From Clostridia bacterium (lineage in GTDB: Bacteria > Bacillota > Clostridia > Oscillospirales > Ruminococcaceae), in NCBI GenBank assembly GCA_021152595.1, contig JAGKVC010000019.1, positions 1-37,026 on the forward strand: a stretch of DNA of 37,026 bases, in the 5' to 3' direction. Positions 22,937 through 30,573 of this stretch are shown here, one piece after another (position 1 is the stretch's first letter; the number at the start of each line of letters is the position of its first letter). A program made the position numbers and the translations under genes. The notes below the pieces were generated by a model that saw only the letters and a list, made by a program, of their open reading frames with translations, searched no databases and was not told where the DNA came from.

Positions 22937-22965
22937 ATTATACTCTTTTTTTCCGGGCTTGTCAA
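22937..22965 (-). promoter_or_regulatory. Perfect consensus promoter for the second cyclophilin gene
   Basis: Leftward, TTGACA (22960-22965), 17 bp and TATAAT (22937-22942) match the sigma-A consensus at all twelve positions, 34 nt upstream of the start codon. Confidence 0.9.
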
Positions 22966-23001
22966 GGAATTCATGCCGAAAATGTCGGATTCCGGCGATC
23001 T

Positions 23002-23044
23002 GATCCGCCGGAGTGCGGTTTTCTGCTGCCGCACTCCGCGGATC
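23002..23044. other. Long hairpin downstream of mazF
   Basis: A 16-bp stem with one bulged base (GATCCGC + GGAGTGCGG with their complements) and a 10-nt loop lies just after the mazF stop. No U-tract follows on either strand, so it may act as an RNA 3'-end stabiliser or a weak terminator. Confidence 0.5.
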
Positions 23045-23049
23045 GGGGC

Positions 23050-23448
23050 TTACTGGCTCAGCTTTGCCGGTCTTTCGGCGGTGTGAAAGTGCCGCTGCCG
23101 GGGGATCAGTCCGAAGCTGATCTCAAGCGCGTGATCGACCTGCCGCAGGACATCGTGCGGGATTTCGCCCATGCATTCCTTGAGGCGCTGCTTGTCGATC
23201 GTGCGGATCTGTTCGAGCAGGATCACGCTGTCCTTTGTCAGACCGCAGCCTGCGGCGCTCAGGGAGATATGCGTCGGGAGCTTTGCTTTGTCGCGCCGGC
23301 TTGTGATCGCTGCTGCGATGACCGTCGGGCTGTACCGGTTGCCGACATCATTCTGGATAATCAGCACGGGACGGATGCCGCCCTGCTCTGAGCCGACAAC
23401 CGGACTGAGATCGGCGTAATAGATTTCGCCGCGTTTGACTGTAATCAT
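23050..23448 (-). CDS. mazF: MazF/NdoA (PemK-like) mRNA interferase toxin
   Basis: This is a roughly 132-residue PemK/MazF fold protein: V-K-R-G-E-I-Y-Y-A-D-L-S-P-V-V-G-S-E-Q-G-G at the start with the RNA-binding G-G-I-R-P-V-L loop, V-I-A-A-A-I-T-S with the catalytic Thr/Ser region, and V-L-L-E-Q-I-R-T-I-D-K near residue 77. MazF cuts mRNA at short sequence motifs to halt growth. The start at 23448 has AGGAAG 7 nt upstream; a frame start at 23475 lacks support. The C-terminus is about 15 residues longer than in Bacillus NdoA. No antitoxin gene is visible upstream, where the 96-bp repeats begin, so the partner is either elsewhere or missing. Confidence 0.9.
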   Translation of the reverse strand: MITVKRGEIYYADLSPVVGSEQGGIRPVLIIQNDVGNRYSPTVIAAAITSRRDKAKLPTHISLSAAGCGLTKDSVILLEQIRTIDKQRLKECMGEIPHDVLRQVDHALEISFGLIPRQRHFHTAERPAKLSQ

Positions 23449-23613
23449 GGTGATGCTTCCTTTCGGTTTTTGCATTCTGACGATGTATGAATGCTGTTTG
23501 TAGTATGTCCCGGATCGGTTCCGGTTAATCGCATCCCGTGATATATCATATGCCGGAATCTGTCAGAATGTGTCAGGCAGCGATATCCATAAATACAAGT
23601 ATCATGTATCCAC

Positions 23614-23642
23614 TTGAAAAATAGTGAATTATATGTTATAGC
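23614..23642 (+). promoter_or_regulatory. Promoter-like element in repeat copy 1
   Basis: TTGAAA at 23614-23619, a 17-bp spacer with TG before the -10, and TATAGC at 23637-23642. The -10 is weaker than in copy 3. Transcription would run rightward through the other two copies. Confidence 0.45.
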
Positions 23643-23709
23643 CGGCAGTGCCGTCCTCCGATATGGGATCAGGCGGCGATATCCATAAATACAAGTATCA
23701 TGTATCCAC

Positions 23710-23738
23710 TTGAAAAATAGTGAATAATATGCTATAGC
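23710..23738 (+). promoter_or_regulatory. Promoter-like element in repeat copy 2
   Basis: TTGAAA at 23710-23715, a 17-bp spacer with TG before the -10, and TATAGC at 23733-23738, exactly 96 bp after the copy 1 element. Confidence 0.45.
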
Positions 23739-23805
23739 CGGCAGTGCCGGCCTCCGATATGGGATCAGGCAGCGAAATCCATAAATACAAGTATCATGTA
23801 TCCAC

Positions 23806-23834
23806 TTGAAAAATAGTGAATTATATGCTATACT
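23806..23834 (+). promoter_or_regulatory. Strong promoter in repeat copy 3, leading into a structured RNA
   Basis: TTGAAA at 23806-23811, a 17-bp spacer with an extended TGC, and TATACT at 23829-23834. This copy has a better -10 than the upstream ones. The predicted start near 23841 is followed by structured non-coding sequence and no start codon with a ribosome-binding site in the next 170 nt. Confidence 0.8.
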
Positions 23835-23840
23835 ATAATA

Positions 23841-24010
23841 GCATTGCTATGACATCCCCGAAAATCAAACGGGCAAAAAAATACGCATCATTCTCTGTGC
23901 TGTGACACAGAGAACGACACGCAAGTGGGTTTGTGCCCCCCTTGCGCTTGCATCGGGGAGCAACATGAAAAAAGGGGGATTTGGGAGCAGCTTATGCCTC
24001 CCTGAGAAGT
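23841..24010 (+). ncRNA. Candidate structured non-coding RNA driven by the tandem promoters
   Basis: About 170 nt of non-coding sequence with several well-formed stems: CCCG/CGGG (23857-23873), a perfect 9-bp TTCTCTGTG/CACAGAGAA (23891-23914), CGCAAG/CTTGCG with an inner GGG/CCC (23920-23946), and GGGAG/CTCCC (23983-24002). TCCCCGA at 23855 can pair with TCGGGGA at 23953, closing a multi-branched domain, and ATCCCC can instead pair with GGGGAT near 23975. GCATTGCT at the 5' end can pair with AGC-TTATGC near the 3' end. No U-tract terminator was found, and the convergent HPr-like gene starts at 24031. It could be a regulatory RNA, a 6S-like RNA or a known structured class such as the raiA motif; I cannot tell which. 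Confidence 0.55.
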
Positions 24011-24030
24011 AATAAACAATCTTGAGCGGT

Positions 24031-24279
24031 TCAGTGAACCGGATGATAGAGAAATCTGCTGATTGCCTTATTCAGCTTTGCAATCTGTGCCTCGTCGGTC
24101 ACCGATGCTTCAAGCTGGATCTGCTGATCGCGGTCAAGCGTGAAAATGCCCATGATGGATTTTGCATCCACGGCATAATTTCCGACATGAAGCTGTGCTT
24201 CAAAGCGAAACTGGCTCATGACGTTCACAAACTCGGAAACGTCTGCGATCTCGGGAAGATAAACGGTGGTTACGTACAT
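24031..24279 (-). CDS. HPr-like protein lacking the phosphorylatable histidine
   Basis: This 82-residue protein follows the HPr fold: V-N-V-M-S-Q-F-R-F-E-A-Q-L-H-V-G-N-Y-A-V-D-A-K-S in outline, with K-S-I-M-G-I-F-T-L at residues 40-48 matching the regulatory Ser46 region. The active-site loop G-L-H-A-R-P of true HPr is replaced by E-I-A-D-V-S-E, so His15 and Arg17 are missing and PTS phosphotransfer is impossible. Like Crh, it may act through the serine with HPr kinase and CcpA (inference). GAGG lies 8 nt before the ATG. It has its own promoter with a 167-nt leader and faces the RNA candidate convergently. Confidence 0.85.
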   Translation of the reverse strand: MYVTTVYLPEIADVSEFVNVMSQFRFEAQLHVGNYAVDAKSIMGIFTLDRDQQIQLEASVTDEAQIAKLNKAISRFLYHPVH

Positions 24280-24289
24280 CGTTCTTACC

Positions 24290-24436
24290 TCACTTGTTCC
24301 TGTTAATCAGGCAGATGAATTTGAAAAAACATGTGGTGTACGGGGATGCCGCGCGCACAGCGTGACGAGAGGGGGTTGCACGGCTGGTTATCTGCCGCTT
24401 GCTCCCGCGCACCGAATCGTTTTGGAGGGTTGTCAT
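24290..24436 (-). CDS. Possible 48-residue leader peptide upstream of the HPr-like gene
   Basis: An open frame starts at ATG 24436, soon after the predicted transcription start, and ends at TGA 24290-24292. The stop overlaps the GAGG ribosome-binding site of the HPr-like gene. An AGGG lies 6 nt upstream of the ATG. The predicted peptide is basic and unlike any known protein. The stop/ribosome-site overlap would suit translational coupling, but this may equally be non-coding structured leader. Confidence 0.25.
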   Translation of the reverse strand: MTTLQNDSVRGSKRQITSRATPSRHAVRAASPYTTCFFKFICLINRNK

Positions 24437-24452
24437 GAATCACCCTACGTAA

Positions 24453-24481
24453 AATATACACCAGAAACCCCAAAAAGTCAA
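24453..24481 (-). promoter_or_regulatory. Promoter of the HPr-like gene with a long leader
   Basis: Leftward, TTGACT (24476-24481), 17 bp and TATATT (24453-24458). Transcription would start near 24446, leaving a GC-rich leader of about 167 nt before the coding start at 24279. The rest of 24482-24616 holds weak sequence for the rightward mtaB gene: TATACT at 24554-24559 without a good -35, and TGCACAA/TTGTGCA, a hairpin just before its ribosome-binding site. Confidence 0.8.
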
Positions 24482-24616
24482 GCAAAACTGCCGCAATTTG
24501 TACACCTGACCGATTTTTGCAGGCACTTTCGCATTTCTTTTTTGCATTCCAAATATACTGTAGGGGATGCACAAGTCTTTACTGTTGAAATTGTGCAACT
24601 TGCATAAGGAGAATCT

Positions 24617-25915
24617 ATGAAATTCAAAGTTCTGACACTCGGCTGCAAGGTCAATCATGCCGAAAGCTCCGGCCTCGCTTCCGTCCTGCGCGGCATGCAG
24701 CTCGAGGAGGCCGGTTCTGCCGCGGATGCCGATATTTTTATCGTCAACAGCTGCGCCGTCACTGCGGAATCCGTCCGCAAGACCAAGCAGCTTCTGCGCA
24801 GCCTCAAAAAGAAGAATCCGGATGCGAAACGCATCCTCACCGGCTGCTGGCCGCAGGCCTTCCCTGAGGACGACTTCTCAGAGGCGGATTTTGTTACCGG
24901 TACCAAAAACCGTGAGGCGCTGCTCGACTGGATCACCGCACAGAGCGATCTGCCGCAGAAGAATATCCCGACCTACAGCAGCGGCGATGTCTTTTCCACG
25001 CTGCCCTGTGCCGATACCACGCGCACACGCGCATTCCTGAAAATTCAGGACGGCTGCAATCAGTTTTGCAGCTATTGCATCATCCCCTTTGCACGCGGCA
25101 GATGCCGCTCCATGCCGCCCGAGCGCCTGCAAACCGAGATCCGGAATCTTGCGGCGGCAGGCTTCCGCGAGATCGTACTGACCGGCATCAACATCGGATT
25201 TTTCGGCATGGATACCGGACAGACGCTTGCCGATGCTGTCGAGCTTTGTGCGGCAGAGGAGGGGATCATCCGCGTGCGGCTCGGCTCGCTCGAACCGGAA
25301 CGCATGGACGCCGATACCCTCCGGCGGTTCGCTGCCTGTGAGAAATTCTGTCCGCAGTTCCACCTCTCGCTGCAAAGCGGCTCCGATTCCGTCCTCAAGC
25401 GCATGAACCGCCGCTATGACACCGCGCAGTACCGCGCGCTCGCTGCCGAGATCCACAGGCTCTTTCCCGATGCCGCCCTGACGACCGATGTCATTGTCGG
25501 GTTCCCCGGGGAGACGGATGCGGAATTTGAGGAGACCTGCCGCTTTGTGCAGGAAATCGGATTCACAAAGGTACATGTGTTCCCGTATTCCGCGAGAGAG
25601 GGCACAAGAGCTGCAAAGTTCCCCGATCAGGTGCCGCAGGATGTCAAAACACGGCGCTCGGCGAAGCTCACCGCGCTTGCAAATGAAATCCGCAGAAAGC
25701 ATCTGGAGCAGTTCGTCGGGCGGACCGTCAGCGTACTCGTCGAGGGCAGGAAACAGCAAAATGCACAGCGGTTTTACCAAGGGCACACGCCAGATGGTAC
25801 ACTTGTGAAAATTTTTCCGGAAAATGCAGAAAAGGGTTTGCAGAATTCCGCGATTTGTGTTACAATAGAAGCGTATGAGGATGATTGTCTGTGCGGTGTC
25901 CCGACTGCGGACTGA
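24617..25915 (+). CDS. mtaB: tRNA t6A37 methylthiotransferase (MiaB/MtaB family radical SAM)
   Basis: MtaB adds a methylthio group to t6A37 of tRNA reading ANN codons. The 432-residue protein has the UPF0004 cluster cysteines at 10, 46 and 77 (L-G-C-K-V-N, N-S-C-A-V-T, T-G-C-W-P-Q). The radical-SAM cluster is at Cys147, 151 and 154 (G-C-N-Q-F-C-S-Y-C-I-I-P). V-I-V-G-F-P-G-E-T lies in the second half, and a short TRAM-like end follows. The L-G-C-K-V-N form and the t6A type of spacing favour MtaB over MiaB or RimO. AAGGAG lies 6 nt upstream of the ATG. It is 57 nt upstream of purL, with no clear terminator between. Confidence 0.94.
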   Translation: MKFKVLTLGCKVNHAESSGLASVLRGMQLEEAGSAADADIFIVNSCAVTAESVRKTKQLLRSLKKKNPDAKRILTGCWPQAFPEDDFSEADFVTGTKNREALLDWITAQSDLPQKNIPTYSSGDVFSTLPCADTTRTRAFLKIQDGCNQFCSYCIIPFARGRCRSMPPERLQTEIRNLAAAGFREIVLTGINIGFFGMDTGQTLADAVELCAAEEGIIRVRLGSLEPERMDADTLRRFAACEKFCPQFHLSLQSGSDSVLKRMNRRYDTAQYRALAAEIHRLFPDAALTTDVIVGFPGETDAEFEETCRFVQEIGFTKVHVFPYSAREGTRAAKFPDQVPQDVKTRRSAKLTALANEIRRKHLEQFVGRTVSVLVEGRKQQNAQRFYQGHTPDGTLVKIFPENAEKGLQNSAICVTIEAYEDDCLCGVPTAD

Positions 25916-25972
25916 TGCACGCGATCTCCGATTCCCTCACCATATTATATGACAATGGAGGCTGATTCGTTC

Positions 25973-28900
25973 ATGGCTGTTTATCGTATTTATACCGAGA
26001 AAAAGCCGCAATATGCCGTAGAGGCACAGTCTGTGCTCTCCGACCTGCGCACTGCGCTGCGTCTGGATGTGCAGGGTATCCGTGTTCTCAACCGTTACGA
26101 TGCCGATCACATCGACGCTGAGGACTTCCAGAAAGCAATCCCGACCGTCTTTTCGGAGCCGGCTGTCGATTATGTCTATGAGAAGCTGCCGATGCTCTCC
26201 AATCAGGAGCGCGTCTTTGCAGTTGAGTATCTGCCCGGTCAGTTTGATCAGCGCGCGGATTCCTGCGAGCAGTGCATCCAGATCCTCAACGGAAAAGAGC
26301 GGTGCAGAGTCCGCAATGCACGCATTTATATTGTTTCCGGTATCCTGACCGATGCGGAATTCGAGAAGCTCAAGGCGTATCTCATCAACCCCGTCGAGAG
26401 CCGTGAGGCTTCGCTGGAAACTGTCGATACGCTCGATATGAACTATGCGCTGCCCGAAACCGTCGAGACGCTGGACGGCTTCTGTCAGCTCGATGAGGTA
26501 GGCAGAGAGAAATTCCTCGAAACCTATGCCCTTGCGATGGACTATGACGATATCACCTTCTGTCAGGAATATTTCCGCGATACCGAACACCGCGATCCGA
26601 CCATCACCGAGATCCGCATGATCGACACCTACTGGAGCGATCACTGCCGCCACACGACCTTCCTCACCACGATCGACAAGGTCAAGATCGAGACGCCCTA
26701 TATCAAGGATGCCTATGAGGATTACCTGAACATCCGCAAGGAGCTCGGCAGAGAGAATAAGCCGGTCACCCTCATGGATATGGCGACCATGGCAATGCGC
26801 AAGCTCAAGGCGGACGGCAAGATTCCGGCACTCGATGAAAGCGAGGAGATCAACGCCTGCTCGGTCAAGATCAAGGTCGATACCGATAAAGGACAGGAGG
26901 ACTGGATCCTCATGTTCAAGAATGAGACGCACAATCACCCGACCGAGATCGAGCCGTTCGGCGGCGCTGCAACCTGCCTCGGCGGTGCGATCCGCGATCC
27001 GCTCTCCGGCAGAAGCTATGTCTATCAGGCGATGCGCGTGACCGGTGCTGCAAATCCGCTGATTCCGGTCTCTGACACGATTCCCGGCAAGCTGCCGCAG
27101 AGAAAGATTACCGTCGGTGCGGCAAACGGCTACAGCTCCTACGGCAACCAGATCGGTCTGGCAACCGGACATGTCACGGAGGTCTATCATCCGGGCTATG
27201 TCGCAAAGCGTCTCGAGATCGGTGCGGTCGTCGGTGCGGCACCTGCTGAGAATATCCGCAGAGAGCGCCCCGTTCCCGGCGATGTGATCATCCTGCTCGG
27301 CGGCAAGACCGGCAGAGACGGCTGCGGCGGTGCGACCGGTTCCTCAAAATCCCACACGCTCGAATCGCTGACACACTGCGGCGCTGAGGTGCAGAAGGGT
27401 AATCCGCCCGAGGAGCGCAAATTGCAGAGACTCTTCCGCGATCCGGCTGTCACGAAGCTCATCAAGCGCTGCAATGACTTCGGCGCGGGCGGCGTTTCCG
27501 TCGCAATCGGTGAGCTGACGGACGGTCTTGATATCGACCTGAACGCAGTTCCGAAGAAATATGACGGTCTCGACGGTACCGAGCTTGCAATCTCCGAATC
27601 GCAGGAGCGTATGGCAGTTGTCGTTGCGCCTGAGGATGTCGATGCATTCATGGCGGCGGCTGCAAAGGAGAATCTGCTTGCGACCGTCGTTGCAAAGGCT
27701 ACTGATACAAACCGTCTGCGCATGAACTGGAACGGTAAGACCATTGTCGATCTTTCCCGTGAGTTCCTCAATTCAAATGGCGCAGAAAAGCATACCAATA
27801 TTATCGCAGCAGCTCCGAACGGCACGCCGCAGCGCGATGAGCGCTTCGAGGATACGCCCGACGGCTGGCGCGAGCTGATGAGCAGCCTCAATATCTGCTC
27901 GCAGAAAGGTCTGGTCGAGAAATTTGACTCGACGATCGGCGCAGGCACCGTTCTGATGCCCTACGGCGGTGTCTATCAGCTTACGCCGTCGCAGGCAATG
28001 GCTGCGAAAATTCCGGTGCTGACCGGCGAAACCTCGACCTGCTCGATCATGGGCTGGGGCTTCAATCCGGTGATCTCCGAGCATTCGCCCTATCACGGTG
28101 CGATCTATGCCGTGATCGAATCCGTCGCAAAGGTCATTGCGGCAGGCGGCTCGTGGCATCAGTGCTGGCTCACATTCCAGGAGTATTTCGAGCGTACACA
28201 GAATAATCCGAGACGCTGGGGCAAGCCGTTCTCCGCACTGCTCGGCGCTTTCCGTGCACAGCTTGAGCTTTCCTGCGCGTCCATCGGCGGCAAGGACTCC
28301 ATGTCCGGTACCTTCGAGAACATCGACGTTCCGCCGACGCTCGTTTCCTTCGCAGTCTCCACAGCAGATACCAAGCGCGTTGTCTCCACTGAATTCAAGG
28401 AGACCGGCAGCACGGTTATCCGCCTTGCACCGGAATATTCCAGCAGCGGTCTGCCGAACTGGCAGAGCGTCCGCGCGGTCTTTGATTATGTCGAGAAGCT
28501 GATCACCGAGGGCAGAGCGAAGGCAATCTGGTCTGTCGAGAACGGCGGCGTTGCGGAAGGTCTTGCAAAAATGGCATTCGGTAACCACATCGGCTTTGAG
28601 TTCACAAAGGTTCTTCCGGAGCGCGTCCTCTTTGATCCGTGCGCAGGTTCGTTCATCATTGAGCTGAACGGTCCGGCAAAGGCAGGCGAGGAGGTTATCG
28701 GCCGCACAACTGAGCAGTATAAGATCTTCTCTGATACGCAGACGATCAGCCTCGATACCCTGCAAAAAGCATGGGAGGGTAAGCTCGAATCCGTCTTCCC
28801 GTGCCGCATCAAGACTGCATTTGCGACCATCGAGCCCTATGCGCATAAGGCAGGTACCCGTCCGACTCCGGCTGTCAAGGTCGCAAAGCCGCGCGTGCTG

Positions 28901-29686
28901 ATCCCTGTTTTCCCTGGCACGAACTGCGAATATGATACTGCGCGTGCATTTGAGCGTGCAGGCGCTGTGCCGGAGGTTCTCGTCATCCGCAACCTCTCTG
29001 CATCCGCAATCGAGGAATCCGTCGAGGCGGCGGTCAAGCTGATCGAGAATTCCCAGATGATCATGATTCCGGGCGGCTTCTCCGGCGGTGATGAGCCGGA
29101 CGGCTCCGGTAAGTTCATTACCGCATTCTTCCGCAACCAGAAGGTCACGGAGGCTGTGCATAACCTGCTGAAGAACCGCGACGGTCTGATGCTCGGTATC
29201 TGCAACGGCTTCCAGGCACTCGTAAAGCTCGGTCTTGTTCCCTACGGCGAAATCACCGAGATGAGCGAGAATTCTCCGACGCTGACCTTCAACACGATTG
29301 CACGTCACCAGAGCATGATGGTCACGACGCGCATTGCTTCCAATAAGTCGCCGTGGCTTGCTGCCTGCGAGGTCGGTGAGCTGCATACCATCCCGATTTC
29401 TCACGGTGAGGGCAGATTCATCGCTTCCGGTTCGCTGCTCCAGCGTATGGCGAATAACGGTCAGATCGCAACACAGTATGTCGATCTCTCCGGCCGCCCG
29501 ACAATGGATATCCGCTTCAATCCGAACGGCTCCGTCGATGCGATCGAGGGCATTACCTCGCCGGACGGCAGAGTCCTCGGTAAGATGGGACACAGCGAGC
29601 GTATCGGCAATGAGGTCTGCAAGAATGTTCCCGGCAAGAAGGATCAGCAGATCTTCCAGAGCGGCGTCCGCTACTTCGCAGACTAA
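25973..29686 (+). CDS. purL: Phosphoribosylformylglycinamidine synthase, single-chain
   Basis: The enzyme converts FGAR and glutamine to FGAM in purine synthesis. With about 1237 residues it is the fused form that combines PurS-, PurL- and PurQ-like parts. The N-terminal part starts M-A-V-Y-R-I-Y-T-E-K-K. W-S-D-H-C-R-H-T-T-F and E-T-H-N-H-P-T-E-I-E-P are ATP/substrate motifs. G-G-K-T-G-R-D-G and G-G-K-D-S-M-S-G follow. The C-terminal class I glutamine amidotransferase has F-P-G-T-N-C-E, the nucleophile in G-I-C-N-G-F-Q-A-L (about residue 1077) and a later H-G-E-G-R-F near 1145. The start at 25973 has GGAGG 11 nt upstream; an ATG at 25949 would add eight residues. Confidence 0.96.
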   Translation: MAVYRIYTEKKPQYAVEAQSVLSDLRTALRLDVQGIRVLNRYDADHIDAEDFQKAIPTVFSEPAVDYVYEKLPMLSNQERVFAVEYLPGQFDQRADSCEQCIQILNGKERCRVRNARIYIVSGILTDAEFEKLKAYLINPVESREASLETVDTLDMNYALPETVETLDGFCQLDEVGREKFLETYALAMDYDDITFCQEYFRDTEHRDPTITEIRMIDTYWSDHCRHTTFLTTIDKVKIETPYIKDAYEDYLNIRKELGRENKPVTLMDMATMAMRKLKADGKIPALDESEEINACSVKIKVDTDKGQEDWILMFKNETHNHPTEIEPFGGAATCLGGAIRDPLSGRSYVYQAMRVTGAANPLIPVSDTIPGKLPQRKITVGAANGYSSYGNQIGLATGHVTEVYHPGYVAKRLEIGAVVGAAPAENIRRERPVPGDVIILLGGKTGRDGCGGATGSSKSHTLESLTHCGAEVQKGNPPEERKLQRLFRDPAVTKLIKRCNDFGAGGVSVAIGELTDGLDIDLNAVPKKYDGLDGTELAISESQERMAVVVAPEDVDAFMAAAAKENLLATVVAKATDTNRLRMNWNGKTIVDLSREFLNSNGAEKHTNIIAAAPNGTPQRDERFEDTPDGWRELMSSLNICSQKGLVEKFDSTIGAGTVLMPYGGVYQLTPSQAMAAKIPVLTGETSTCSIMGWGFNPVISEHSPYHGAIYAVIESVAKVIAAGGSWHQCWLTFQEYFERTQNNPRRWGKPFSALLGAFRAQLELSCASIGGKDSMSGTFENIDVPPTLVSFAVSTADTKRVVSTEFKETGSTVIRLAPEYSSSGLPNWQSVRAVFDYVEKLITEGRAKAIWSVENGGVAEGLAKMAFGNHIGFEFTKVLPERVLFDPCAGSFIIELNGPAKAGEEVIGRTTEQYKIFSDTQTISLDTLQKAWEGKLESVFPCRIKTAFATIEPYAHKAGTRPTPAVKVAKPRVLIPVFPGTNCEYDTARAFERAGAVPEVLVIRNLSASAIEESVEAAVKLIENSQMIMIPGGFSGGDEPDGSGKFITAFFRNQKVTEAVHNLLKNRDGLMLGICNGFQALVKLGLVPYGEITEMSENSPTLTFNTIARHQSMMVTTRIASNKSPWLAACEVGELHTIPISHGEGRFIASGSLLQRMANNGQIATQYVDLSGRPTMDIRFNPNGSVDAIEGITSPDGRVLGKMGHSERIGNEVCKNVPGKKDQQIFQSGVRYFAD

Positions 29687-29717
29687 ATGCGGTATCGCTC
29701 CGCGATGGATTTATAAT

Positions 29718-29773
29718 GGGATGCGCGCCCAAACTGCGCCAAAGGGACAATGTCCCTTTGGAATCCCGTTTTT
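29718..29773 (+). terminator. Terminator after purL
   Basis: CCAAAGGGACA and TGTCCCTTTGG (29739-29761) form a perfect inverted repeat, enclosed by GGGAT/ATCCC, and are followed by GTTTTTAATA. The CCAAAGGG-type hairpin resembles one in the 12.7-kb array. Confidence 0.75.
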
Positions 29774-29782
29774 AATATATGG

Positions 29783-29832
29783 ATAGAATGAAGCCGCTCC
29801 AATCAGCATTGACCGGAGCGGCTTCATTCTAT
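29783..29832. terminator. Bidirectional terminator hairpin between purL and the amidase gene
   Basis: A perfect 18-bp inverted repeat, ATAGAATGAAGCCGCTCC with its complement (29783-29800 and 29815-29832), has a 14-nt loop. A/T-rich tracts flank both sides, so it can stop transcription from purL and from the leftward amidase. Confidence 0.8.
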
Positions 29833-29897
29833 TTATGCATAAAAACTGGATGCTTAAGGGATAGATCCTTTAAGCGGGGTGGGGCAGCGCCCATTAT
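29833..29897. repeat. Degenerate third member of the terminator-plus-hairpin repeat module
   Basis: After the CCGCTCC/GGAGCGG terminator comes CATAAAAACTGG, then a TTAAGGGATA…TATCCTTTAA-like hairpin and GGGGC-AGC-GCCC. The order matches the modules at 12558-12690 and 12884-13016, but the bases have diverged. Confidence 0.5.
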
Positions 29898-29919
29898 AAA
29901 TGATCACGCAGCGATATCG

Positions 29920-30483
29920 CTATACCGTATTGCGTTTTGCAAGCCAGTCGGTTAGTCCGGCGTAGATTGTCAGCGCGACCTGATGCTGATAATCCGGATC
30001 CGCAAGACGCGCGGCTTCCTCCGGATTCGACAGGAATCCGCATTCCGCCATGACCATCGGATGCTCGCAGAACCAGCAGAGAAACAGCTCCTTGCCGCAG
30101 CATTTGATCTCGCGCTCGTTCTGCGGCTGGAGCATCTCCCGGAACTGCGTTTGCAGCGATTGCGCCAATGCCTCGCTTTCCGGATTCGTCGGGGCGTAGA
30201 ACATCTGCGCGCCGCTGTATTTCGGATCGGTAAACTGATTCTGGTGGATCGAAATGCAGACCGCATTCGCCGGTGCGTTCAAAATCGCAAGCCGGTTATC
30301 CATGTCGGAGCTTTTCTGGTTTGCTATGCCTTCTATTCCGGCATCGTGAATCGAACGGTCGGTATCGCGCGTGACCTGTACCTCGTAGCCGGAGATTTCC
30401 AGCAGTCCGCGCAGATCCAGCAGAATATTCAGATTGATGCCCTTCTCCGGTATGCCCTCCGCTGAGGAGCATCCGCCGTCCAT
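29920..30483 (-). CDS. N-acetylmuramoyl-L-alanine amidase (Amidase_3, CwlD-like), N-terminally truncated
   Basis: The 187-residue product covers most of an Amidase_3 catalytic domain: the zinc Glu in I-P-E-K-G-I-N-L, V-T-R-D-T-D, the zinc His in I-S-I-H-Q-N-Q, S-G-A-Q-M-F-Y and the catalytic Glu in M-A-E-C-G-F-L-S-N. The first zinc His (D-x-x-H-G-G) is coded just upstream as V-D-S-P-H-G-G, directly after an in-frame TAA. The first strand and the usual membrane anchor or signal are therefore missing, and the ATG at 30483 lacks a ribosome-binding site. A good promoter lies 62 nt upstream. I read it as a probably non-functional N-terminal deletion, unless a non-AUG start restores the His. Confidence 0.7.
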   Translation of the reverse strand: MDGGCSSAEGIPEKGINLNILLDLRGLLEISGYEVQVTRDTDRSIHDAGIEGIANQKSSDMDNRLAILNAPANAVCISIHQNQFTDPKYSGAQMFYAPTNPESEALAQSLQTQFREMLQPQNEREIKCCGKELFLCWFCEHPMVMAECGFLSNPEEAARLADPDYQHQVALTIYAGLTDWLAKRNTV

Positions 30484-30544
30484 GCCGCCGTGCGGCGAAT
30501 CAACTTAAACTAAGCTGTGCTTTCTTCGTATTTACGTTATTTTT

Positions 30545-30573
30545 ATTATACTGCATTTTCGCGGCTTTATCAA
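30545..30573 (-). promoter_or_regulatory. Promoter of the truncated amidase gene
   Basis: Leftward, TTGATA (30568-30573), 17 bp and TATAAT (30545-30550). The transcript would start only about 55 nt before the first ATG, leaving no room for the missing N-terminus. Confidence 0.75.

Larger units (their letters stand above)
23573..23834. repeat. Three tandem 96-bp repeats, each with a promoter-like sequence
   Basis: Copies start at 23573, 23669 and 23765, with an exact 96-bp period. The third is cut short at its -10 box and joins unique sequence. Shared blocks are ATCCATAAATACAAGTATCA, TGTATCCACTTG and the promoter TTGAAA…TATA. Copies 1 and 2 then read GCCGGCAGTGCCG, a hairpin-like motif also seen near 1497. 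The copies differ at only a few positions. No spacer pattern suggests CRISPR. Confidence 0.92.

Noticed and set aside
23002..23044. Rho-independent terminator after mazF
   Set aside because: The stem is strong, but no U-tract follows on either strand, so it was listed only as a hairpin.
23573..23834. CRISPR array
   Set aside because: The 96-bp units are near-identical throughout, without short conserved repeats alternating with unique spacers, and no cas gene is present.
24280..24446. Known riboswitch in the leader of the HPr-like gene
   Set aside because: The leader is GC-rich and long, but none of the conserved boxes of cobalamin, SAM, TPP, glycine or c-di-GMP classes were seen.
27773..29593. 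606-codon leftward open frame opposite purL
   Set aside because: It is a shadow of the purL reading frame with no start signals or homology-like motifs.
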